From the NCBI GenBank assembly GCA_947468785.1, contig CANIMS010000068.1, positions 1 through 7,834 of the forward strand: 7,834 bases of DNA, written 5' to 3'. The notes beneath the pieces are model-generated. The model was not told the DNA's origin, searched no databases, and was given only the letters and a program-made list of their open reading frames with translations. Source of the stretch: Betaproteobacteria bacterium. Its GTDB lineage: Bacteria > Pseudomonadota > Gammaproteobacteria > Burkholderiales > Burkholderiaceae. The position numbers were made by a program, and so were the translations under genes. This document shows, piece by piece, positions 1 to 5,626 of this stretch. Every line of letters starts with the position of its first letter. Within the stretch, counting starts at the first letter, position 1.

Positions 1-57
1 CTTAATTAGTCGATTTACCCCTCACTGGGCGGCCTTGATGCGCTGCCTGGTTTCTAG

Positions 58-89
58 CGCGGGATCCCTGGATCCCGCGTCTTTCTTTT
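58..89 (+). terminator. Probable intrinsic (rho-independent) terminator of an upstream gene
   Basis: Positions 58-67 (CGCGGGATCC) pair perfectly with 70-79 (GGATCCCGCG). Allowing for loop geometry this gives a 9-bp GC-rich stem with a CCTG tetraloop. It is followed directly by TCTTTCTTTT (80-89), the T-rich tail expected when transcription runs rightward. There is no matching T-run on the other side, so it looks one-directional. The gene it would serve lies left of the window; 1-57 holds no reading frame I can assign to a known protein, although frame 1 has a stop at 7-9 that could be its end. The hairpin lies only about 20 bp before the gshA start, so it separates gshA from upstream transcription. 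It could instead be a dispersed palindromic repeat. Confidence 0.65.
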
Positions 90-95
90 AATAAT
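90..95 (+). promoter_or_regulatory. Weak candidate -10 box for the gshA operon
   Basis: AATAAT at 90-95 matches the sigma-70 -10 consensus TATAAT at five of six bases and lies just after the terminator hairpin. A start of transcription about 7 bases later would fall near 102, leaving a leader of only about 8 nt before gshA. No good -35 box is visible: the expected position is inside the hairpin. No convincing Shine-Dalgarno sequence precedes gshA, as GGTGA at 104-108 is too close to the start codon. The call rests on position and a short match, so it is tentative. Confidence 0.22.
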
Positions 96-109
96 CTTAC
101 AATGGTGAA

Positions 110-1408
110 ATGGTCCCACATCTCATCACTGCCCTTAGTGGCCCCTTGCTCGAATTAGAGTCCAAGGTACTTGAAGCAACCCCCACAATCGAACGCTGGT
201 TTCGGCTGGAGTGGCAAGAGCATACCCCGCCCTTTTATTGCTCAGTTGACCTCCGAAATTCTGGATTTAAGTTAGCTCCAGTAGACACTAATCTATTCCC
301 TGGCGGCTTTAATAATCTCTCTACCCAAATGCTGCCTCTAGCTGTGCAGGCGGCCATGGCTGCAATCGAGAAGATTTGTCCCGAAGCAAAAAATTTACTA
401 CTGATACCTGAGCGCCATACCCGCAATACCTTTTATTTGCAAAATATTGCGCGCTTATCCTCAATCTTGCGTCAAGCAGGCTTGAATGTGCGCCTTGGAA
501 CTTTTTCCGAGGAAATTAAAAAGCCTACGTGGATTGAATTGCCGGATGGTAATCGACTCTTAATGGAGCCTTTGTCTCGCATTGGATTGAAAAAGCAGCG
601 CCTAGGATTAAAAGATTTTGATCCTTGCTCTATTTTATTAAATAACGATTTGTCTGCTGGCATTCCTCCAATTTTGGAGAATATTCATGAGCAATATCTG
701 CTGCCGGGATTGCATGCGGGCTGGCATATGCGGCGTAAGTCGAATCACTTTGCTGCCTATGAAGAGGTTGCTAAGAAGTTTGCTAAGGTGGTCGATATTG
801 ATCCGTGGATGATTAATCCTTATTTCACACATTGCTCAAATGTGAACTTCCATGAGCGCAAGGGTGAAGATGAGCTTCAGACTGCAGTGGAGCAAATTCT
901 CAAGAAGACCGCTAAGAAGTATCGTGAGTATGGAATTAAAGATAAGCCTTATGTCGTTGTAAAAGCCGATGCTGGAACCTATGGCATGGGTGTCATGGTT
1001 GTTCATGATCCTTCGCAACTAAAGGACTTGAATCGAAAAGATCGCAATAAGATGAGCGTCGTTAAGGAAGGCTTAGAAGTAAGCGATGTATTGATTCAAG
1101 AGGGCGTCTATACCTTTGAGAAAGTCAACGAGGCGGTTGCCGAGCCTGTGGTGTACATGATTGATCGTTATGTCATTGGTGGTTTCTATCGAGTCCATAC
1201 CGATCGTGGTCCCGATGAAAACCTCAACGCTCCAGGTATGCACTTTGTGCCTTTAGCCTTTGAGCAGAATTCCATGCCTGATTTAAGCGCTAAGCCAGGC
1301 AGCGCAGCGCCAAATCGTTTTTATTTGTACGGCGTTGTTGCTCGCTTAGCCTTATTGGCTGCATCCTTAGAGCTTGAGCGCACCGATCCCGATGCTGAGC
1401 CCGCCTAA
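110..1408 (+). CDS. gshA: Glutamate-cysteine ligase, Acidithiobacillus/betaproteobacterial type
   Basis: This cytosolic enzyme joins L-glutamate and L-cysteine with ATP to make gamma-glutamylcysteine, the first and usually rate-limiting step of glutathione synthesis. The 432-residue protein matches, by recognition, the GshA family first defined in Acidithiobacillus ferrooxidans, which is not homologous in sequence to E. coli GshA. Visible conserved blocks are SVDLRN (45-50), VDTNLFPGGFNN (58-69), the glycine-rich VVVKADAGTYGMGVM (282-296) that resembles an ATP-grasp nucleotide loop, and IDRYVIGGFYRVH (351-363). The start is well fixed: in-frame stops lie at 89-91 and 92-94, the only ATG after them is at 110, and the next in-frame Met is residue 74. 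It is first in a rightward operon, 28 bp before gshB, which makes the second enzyme of the pathway. Confidence 0.93.
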   Translation: MVPHLITALSGPLLELESKVLEATPTIERWFRLEWQEHTPPFYCSVDLRNSGFKLAPVDTNLFPGGFNNLSTQMLPLAVQAAMAAIEKICPEAKNLLLIPERHTRNTFYLQNIARLSSILRQAGLNVRLGTFSEEIKKPTWIELPDGNRLLMEPLSRIGLKKQRLGLKDFDPCSILLNNDLSAGIPPILENIHEQYLLPGLHAGWHMRRKSNHFAAYEEVAKKFAKVVDIDPWMINPYFTHCSNVNFHERKGEDELQTAVEQILKKTAKKYREYGIKDKPYVVVKADAGTYGMGVMVVHDPSQLKDLNRKDRNKMSVVKEGLEVSDVLIQEGVYTFEKVNEAVAEPVVYMIDRYVIGGFYRVHTDRGPDENLNAPGMHFVPLAFEQNSMPDLSAKPGSAAPNRFYLYGVVARLALLAASLELERTDPDAEPA

Positions 1409-1426
1409 TTAAGAGTAAATTTTTTA

Positions 1427-1438
1427 ATAAGTACTTAT
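1427..1438. repeat. Perfect 12-bp palindrome overlapping the gshB start codon (copy 1)
   Basis: ATAAGTACTTAT reads the same on both strands and its last two bases are the first two of the gshB ATG. A near-identical copy (11 of 12 bases) sits in the same register over the ptsH start at 2807-2818. In mRNA it could form only a small hairpin, so an effect on initiation is speculation. It could also be a binding site or simply local A/T-rich sequence. The intergenic gap here (1409-1436) holds no strong Shine-Dalgarno sequence. Confidence 0.35.
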
Positions 1439-2378
1439 GGATTTTTTATTCATCGCCGATCCTCTGGAATCATTCAAGATTTCGAAAGACTCAACACTTG
1501 CGATGATGCGGATTGCCCAGGGAGCAGGGCATCGCTTATGGTTTTGTCAAAGTCGCAATCTGTTATGGAAAGATAATCTAGTGATTGCCGATTGTCAGGC
1601 ATTAGCGATTAAACCGAGCTCAACTTCTTGGTTTGAGTTGGGCAATCTTGAGAGTCGTGCCTTAAATACTTTTTCTGCAATCATGATGCGCACGGATCCA
1701 CCATTTGATATTGAGTATCTCAATAGCACTTGGCTGCTATCTGCAGCAGAACGTCAGGGTGCAAAAGTATTTAATCATCCAGCAGCTGTTCGTGATCACT
1801 CTGAAAAAATTTCCATTACTGAATTTCCTGAGCTGATTCCTCCTACCTTGATTACTCGTGAATTGAGTGCTGTAGAAGCGTTTCACAAGACGCATCGAGA
1901 TATTGTGATTAAGCCTTTAGATGGCATGGGCGGCATGGGCGTTTTTAGAGTCGGTCCTGATGGAATGAACTTGGCCAGTATTGTCGAAACCTTGGGTGAG
2001 AATGGCGCAAGAACATTAATGGTCCAACGTTTCTTGCCAGAGATTGCTCAAGGCGATAAACGTGTTCTATTAATTGGCGGGGAATATGTACCATTTGCAT
2101 TGGCTCGCATTCCACAAGGAAGTGAAATCAGGGGAAATCTAGCTGCAGGGGGTAAAGGAGTAGCGATGCCCTTAAGCGATCAAGAGAGATCCATTGCAGA
2201 GCGTCTTGCTCCTATCTTGAATGAGCGTGGATTATTCTTAGTTGGATTAGATTTAATCGGTGGCTATGTCACCGAAATTAATGTAACAAGCCCTACTTGT
2301 TTTGTTGAAATTACCGATCAAAGTGGATTTGATGTTCCACAATTTTGGCTAAATCAGATTGAGAAGGCGTTGTCATAA
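1437..2378 (+). CDS. gshB: Glutathione synthase (ATP-grasp)
   Basis: GshB adds glycine to gamma-glutamylcysteine with ATP, finishing cytosolic glutathione synthesis. The 313 residues are close to the E. coli enzyme (316). The E. coli-type signatures appear in order: MRTDPPFD (84-91), the HPAAVRDHSEKI segment (114-125), the ATP-grasp glycine loop KPLDGMGGMGVFRV (159-172), the catalytic flexible-loop sequence RIPQGSEIRGNLAAGG (224-239), and EINVTSPTC (280-288), which carries metal/ATP-binding Glu and Asn. The N-terminal MDFLFIADPLESFKISKDST is also typical, which supports the ATG at 1437. It follows gshA by 28 bp, and its stop is one base before the ATG of the next gene, so it is clearly co-transcribed and probably translationally coupled downstream. 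Confidence 0.97.
   Translation: MDFLFIADPLESFKISKDSTLAMMRIAQGAGHRLWFCQSRNLLWKDNLVIADCQALAIKPSSTSWFELGNLESRALNTFSAIMMRTDPPFDIEYLNSTWLLSAAERQGAKVFNHPAAVRDHSEKISITEFPELIPPTLITRELSAVEAFHKTHRDIVIKPLDGMGGMGVFRVGPDGMNLASIVETLGENGARTLMVQRFLPEIAQGDKRVLLIGGEYVPFALARIPQGSEIRGNLAAGGKGVAMPLSDQERSIAERLAPILNERGLFLVGLDLIGGYVTEINVTSPTCFVEITDQSGFDVPQFWLNQIEKALS
2361..2367 (+). promoter_or_regulatory. Candidate ribosome binding site supporting the 2380 start of the EIIA gene
   Basis: GAGAAGG lies inside the 3' end of gshB, 12 nt before the ATG at 2380. It supports that ATG over an in-frame TTG at 2359, which lies upstream of this site and would add seven residues (starting with the arginine-rich RRRCHK) not expected of an EIIA(Man) domain. 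The spacing is longer than ideal, so re-initiation after the gshB stop at 2376-2378 may matter more. Confidence 0.4.
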
Positions 2379-2379
2379 G

Positions 2380-2805
2380 ATGGTTGGAATCGTAATCGTT
2401 GCCCATACACCTGTAGCTAGCGCAATGCTTGGGTTTGCCGAACATGCTTTTGGTGACTTGCCTGAGCGTGTGCGCGCAGTTGATGTTCCACCCTATGAAG
2501 ATATCAAGGTGAGTTTTGATCGCGTATTCGAAGCCGCTAAAAAAGTGAACAGCGGTAATGGGATTTTGGTTTTAACTGATGTCATGGGTGCGACCCCTGC
2601 GAACGTTGCATCTAAATTAGATGCACCAGGACCCAGCGCAGAACTGGGCAATGTCATCGTATTAACGGGTCTGAATTTACCGATGTTGATGCGCTGTATT
2701 ACGCATCGCGGTGAGAGTCTTGAAGAGTTAGCAGCCAAAGTGCTTCAAGGGGGGCAGAATGGAATCTTGCGCCTTGGTAGCAAAGTGAATGAAAAAAGTG
2801 AGTGA
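2380..2805 (+). CDS. PTS EIIA component, mannose/fructose (EIIA-Man) family, single domain
   Basis: This 141-residue cytosolic protein takes phosphate from HPr on a histidine. The family (EIIA-Man, also called EIIA-Man/Sor/Fru) is recognised from the first strand MVGIVIVAHTP, which carries the phosphorylated residue His9, and from LVLTDVMGATPANVA, the conserved second loop. It is one stand-alone IIA domain without the fused IIB domain found in E. coli ManX. No IIB, IIC or IID gene is next to it, so sugar transport by this locus is unlikely. In betaproteobacteria such as Ralstonia eutropha the equivalent gene beside ptsHI has been called ptsM and studied as part of a regulatory PTS. I chose ATG 2380 because the family begins right at this strand. 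It follows the gshB stop by one base and precedes ptsH by 11 bp. Confidence 0.93.
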   Translation: MVGIVIVAHTPVASAMLGFAEHAFGDLPERVRAVDVPPYEDIKVSFDRVFEAAKKVNSGNGILVLTDVMGATPANVASKLDAPGPSAELGNVIVLTGLNLPMLMRCITHRGESLEELAAKVLQGGQNGILRLGSKVNEKSE

Positions 2806-2806
2806 T

Positions 2807-2818
2807 ATAAGTCCTTAT
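2807..2818. repeat. Near-palindrome overlapping the ptsH start codon (copy 2)
   Basis: ATAAGTCCTTAT differs from the perfect palindrome at 1427-1438 by one central base and sits in the same position relative to the start codon, ending with the AT of ATG. Apart from this copy, the 11-bp gap between the EIIA gene and ptsH contains no recognisable Shine-Dalgarno sequence. Whether two such copies are meaningful cannot be judged from one operon. Confidence 0.33.
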
Positions 2819-3086
2819 GCCGACTACCGAAATAGAAATCATCAATAAATTAGGCTTGCATGCACGGGCTTCTGCCAAGCTGTCCCAGCTGGCAGCGCAA
2901 TACCCCTGTGAAATATTGTTGTCACGGAACGGGCGTCAAATTAATGCTAAGAGCATTATGGGTGTGATGATGTTAGCCGCAGGAATGGGCAGCAAAGTAA
3001 CGCTTGAGACAGTTGGCGATCGGGCAGATGAAGCCATGACGGCGTTGACTGAGTTGATTAATGACCGCTTTGGTGAAGGCGAGTAG
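2817..3086 (+). CDS. ptsH: HPr, phosphocarrier protein of the PTS
   Basis: HPr is the small cytosolic carrier that receives phosphate from EI on His15 and passes it to EIIA proteins. The 89 residues are of normal length. The active-site segment NKLGLHARASAKL places the histidine exactly at position 15, with Arg17 beside it. The second signature AKSIMGVMMLAA puts Ser46 exactly where HPr kinase/phosphorylase acts, so regulatory serine phosphorylation is possible if hprK exists elsewhere in the genome, as is usual in betaproteobacteria. It lies between the EIIA gene (11 bp before) and ptsI (5 bp after), all in one operon. The C-terminal GEGE tail overlaps a GGTGAAGG stretch (3072-3079) that may help ptsI initiation. 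Confidence 0.97.
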   Translation: MPTTEIEIINKLGLHARASAKLSQLAAQYPCEILLSRNGRQINAKSIMGVMMLAAGMGSKVTLETVGDRADEAMTALTELINDRFGEGE

Positions 3087-3091
3087 TAAAG

Positions 3092-4843
3092 ATGACTTTT
3101 TCTCTGCATGGAATTCCAGTATCGAAAGGCATTGCCATTGGCAAGGCGGTACTGATTTCGCGTGCAGCTTTAGAAGTGAGTCATTATCTAGTTGAGCCTG
3201 GTAAAGAAAAATTCGAGGCACAGAAATTATTAGATGCTTTCGATCAAGTTCGCCAAGAGCTCGAACAATTACGACTAGGATTGCCGAAAGATTCACCTCC
3301 AGAGATGGCAGCATTCTTGGATGTGCACGGTATGATTTTGGCTGATCCAGCCTTGGCTGAAAAACCCATTAATCTGATACGTACACAAAGATTAAATGCG
3401 GCATGGGCATTAACTACTGAGTTAAATGATTTGCTCGAGCAATTTTCTGAAATTGAAGACCCCTATCTAAAAGAGCGCGCAAACGATATACGCCAGGTAG
3501 CAGAAAGAGTGATTAAGGCTCTGAACTCTCAAAAGAAAGATACCCTAGAGAATGCCGCCCTTTTATCGCCTAGTGATGTAGGTGTTGATTCAATTATTGT
3601 GGCGCATGATATTGCGCCACACGATATGTTGCGCTTCAAAGAGCATGCCTTCACTGGCTTTGTAACCGATCTAGGAGGTAAGACTTCTCATACCGCTATT
3701 GTGGCTCGCAGCATGGAGATTCCTGCAGTGGTGGGTGTGCGCCATGCTAGTGAGATGATTCGTCATGGGGATTGGTTGGTATTAGATGGTGAGCGTGGTG
3801 TAGTCGTTATTGCCCCTGATGAGCAGTTGTTGGCAGAGTATCGGAAGCTGCAAACACAAGCCATCAAAGAGGCGCGCAAACTACAGCAGCTTAAACACTC
3901 TAGAACAGCTACAGCTGACGGCGTTGACATTGAATTATTTGCCAATATTGAATTACCAGAAGATGCCAATCAAGCAGTAGCTCTTGGTGCGATAGGTGTG
4001 GGACTGTTTAGGTCTGAATTCTTATTCATGGATCGCAAGCAAGCAATGCCAAATGAGGATCAACAGTACCTTGAGTACCGTCGAGTAGTTGACTTAATGC
4101 ATGGCTTACCAGTCAATATCAGAACCATTGACGTGGGTGCTGATAAAGCCTTGGGGGCTGGTTTTGATGGATCTCAAACGGGCACTTCACCCTTGGGATT
4201 GCGAGCGATTCGCTGGTCATTAACTGAACCAGAAATTTTCTTGACTCAGCTGCGGGCTATCTTGAGAGCATCGGCTTATGGGCAAGCACGCATCATGATT
4301 CCAATGTTGGCCCATGCCAAAGAGATTGATGAAACATTTCGTTTAATAGAAAAAGCAAAGCAGCAACTCCATCAACGTGGTCAAGCTTTCAATCCCAATA
4401 TTCAAGTTGGTGCCATGATTGAAATTCCTGCAGCTGCTTTAGTGCTGCCATTATTTATTAACCGCTTTGATTTTCTGTCTATTGGTACCAATGATCTGAT
4501 TCAGTACACCTTGGCGATTGATCGCGCAGATAATGCGGTAGCGCATTTATATGATCCACTGCATCCCGCTATTCTGCTTTTGCTCGATAGCATTATTAGT
4601 CAGGCTAAACGCGCTAATGTTCCCATTGCCGTTTGTGGCGAAATGGCTGGGGATCCCACGCTGACGAAGCTCTTGCTGGCTTTGGGTTTAACCGATTTTT
4701 CTATGCACTTCAGTCAGTTGTTGTTGGTCAAACGTGAGATATTGAAGGCAAACGTAGGTCTCTTAAAGGCGCGCATCTCAAGAGTTTTGAAGGCGTATGA
4801 GCCAGAAGACCAAGCTAAAGCGCTAGAGCGTTTATTCTCGTAA
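3092..4843 (+). CDS. ptsI: Phosphoenolpyruvate-protein phosphotransferase, PTS enzyme I
   Basis: EI autophosphorylates from phosphoenolpyruvate and hands the phosphate to HPr; it is cytosolic and acts as a dimer. At 583 residues it is slightly longer than E. coli EI (575). In order it has the N-terminal HPr-binding region, the swivelling phosphohistidine domain with GGKTSHTAIVARSMEIPAVVG (active His200, equal to E. coli His189), and a C-terminal PEP-binding barrel. The barrel shows LFRSEFLFM (Arg307), RTIDVGADK (Arg344), MIEIPAA (Glu444), FLSIGTNDLIQYTLAIDR, and CGEMAGDP with the acid/base Cys515. All key residues known from E. coli EI are there, so it should be active. It is plain EI, with no fused GAF, HPr or EIIA domain. 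It is last in its operon, and its stop is 2 bp from the stop of the convergent moeB-like gene. Confidence 0.97.
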   Translation: MTFSLHGIPVSKGIAIGKAVLISRAALEVSHYLVEPGKEKFEAQKLLDAFDQVRQELEQLRLGLPKDSPPEMAAFLDVHGMILADPALAEKPINLIRTQRLNAAWALTTELNDLLEQFSEIEDPYLKERANDIRQVAERVIKALNSQKKDTLENAALLSPSDVGVDSIIVAHDIAPHDMLRFKEHAFTGFVTDLGGKTSHTAIVARSMEIPAVVGVRHASEMIRHGDWLVLDGERGVVVIAPDEQLLAEYRKLQTQAIKEARKLQQLKHSRTATADGVDIELFANIELPEDANQAVALGAIGVGLFRSEFLFMDRKQAMPNEDQQYLEYRRVVDLMHGLPVNIRTIDVGADKALGAGFDGSQTGTSPLGLRAIRWSLTEPEIFLTQLRAILRASAYGQARIMIPMLAHAKEIDETFRLIEKAKQQLHQRGQAFNPNIQVGAMIEIPAAALVLPLFINRFDFLSIGTNDLIQYTLAIDRADNAVAHLYDPLHPAILLLLDSIISQAKRANVPIAVCGEMAGDPTLTKLLLALGLTDFSMHFSQLLLVKREILKANVGLLKARISRVLKAYEPEDQAKALERLFS

Positions 4844-4845
4844 AG

Positions 4846-5598
4846 CTAGTGCGATTTTCCGCATACCGGACAATCGGGGTTGCGAGAAATTCGGATTTCA
4901 TCAATTTGGGTACTGCGCCCATTCCAGAGCAACATACGTCCAACGAGAGGCTCTCCAAAACCAATTAAGACTTGCAGAGCTTGTGCTGCTTGCATCGCAC
5001 CAATAATGCCAACGAGTGGAGAAAAGATGCCCATGCTGGCGCAACTCACTTCTTCAAAAGATTCCTCAGGGGAAAAAATACAGGCATAGCAGGGCGAAGT
5101 TGGATTGCGAGGATCAAATACACTAATTTGACCATCGAAGCGTAAAGCAGAGCCTGAAACCAAAGGGATTAAATGCTTTACACAACTTGCGTTAATTAAA
5201 TGACGTGTCGAAAAATTATCAGTGCAATCCAAAACAATATTAACGCTGGGCAAAAGCTCATCCAGTAGTGATGTTGTAGCTTTAGCTTCAATGGTTTCGA
5301 TTTGAATACTAGAGTTCAGGTTCTGCAAAAATTGTTTTCCAGAGCTAACTTTACTTTTGCCAACATTATTTTCTGTGTGCATGATTTGACGTTGGAGATT
5401 AGTCAGCTCCACTTGGTCATGATCTATGAGGGTGATATGGCCAAGCCCAGCAGCTGCCAGGTAAGGAGCCGCAGCACTGCCCAGCCCGCCTGCTCCTATC
5501 ACCAGAGCGTGTGACTGTAGCAGCCTTTCTTGGCCTGCTACATCAATCTCTTCAAGGAGTAGGTGTCTTGAGTAACGAAGTAACTGCTCGTCATTCAT
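4846..5598 (-). CDS. moeB: HesA/MoeB/ThiF-family adenylyltransferase (E1-like)
   Basis: Enzymes of this family adenylate the C-terminal glycine of a ubiquitin-like sulfur carrier: MoaD for molybdopterin in MoeB, ThiS for thiazole in ThiF. The 250-residue protein has the Rossmann loop GAGGLGS (35-41), and residues matching E. coli MoeB catalytic positions with a constant offset of three: Arg11, Asn67, Arg70, Lys83 and Asp127 in DCTDN. Two zinc-binding CxxC pairs are present (Cys169/Cys172 and Cys243/Cys246), along with a Cys185 in SCASMG where ThiF uses a thiol. It lacks the C-terminal rhodanese domain of MoeZ/MoeBR proteins. Sequence alone does not separate MoeB from ThiF, and one enzyme may serve both carriers. 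ATG 5598 gives the usual MNDEQLLRYSRH beginning. It is third in the leftward gpmA-ctpA operon, 28 bp after ctpA; no moa, moe or thi gene is adjacent. Confidence 0.88.
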   Translation of the reverse strand: MNDEQLLRYSRHLLLEEIDVAGQERLLQSHALVIGAGGLGSAAAPYLAAAGLGHITLIDHDQVELTNLQRQIMHTENNVGKSKVSSGKQFLQNLNSSIQIETIEAKATTSLLDELLPSVNIVLDCTDNFSTRHLINASCVKHLIPLVSGSALRFDGQISVFDPRNPTSPCYACIFSPEESFEEVSCASMGIFSPLVGIIGAMQAAQALQVLIGFGEPLVGRMLLWNGRSTQIDEIRISRNPDCPVCGKSH

Positions 5599-5626
5599 CT
5601 GCAGATTCGAGTGCTTTTAAGGGTGA

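Noticed and set aside
1..57. C-terminal end of an upstream gene, or a minus-strand gene ending near 20
   Set aside because: Short open stretches exist (frame 1 stop at 7-9; a minus-strand stretch ending RIKAAQ and a stop), but the minus one has no start codon before an in-frame stop, and none matches a protein I recognise.
2359..2379. TTG at 2359 as an upstream start for the EIIA gene
   Set aside because: It would add seven residues (first amino acid plus RRRCHK) before the beta strand where the EIIA(Man) family begins and would overlap gshB; ATG 2380 is standard and has a possible ribosome site upstream.
2973..3314. 113-codon open frame on the minus strand across the ptsH/ptsI junction
   Set aside because: It lies antisense to two well-supported genes with clear active-site motifs, shows no recognisable domain, and has no promoter or ribosome site.
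3924..3953. TTGACA inside ptsI as an internal promoter
   Set aside because: The -35 match is perfect but the best sequence 17-18 bp downstream (ATTGAA or TTGAAT) is a poor -10 box, and an internal promoter near mid-gene has no evident target.
4880..5514. Plus-strand open frames of about 70 codons inside the moeB-like gene
   Set aside because: They are antisense shadows of a gene with intact catalytic residues; their translations look like no known protein.
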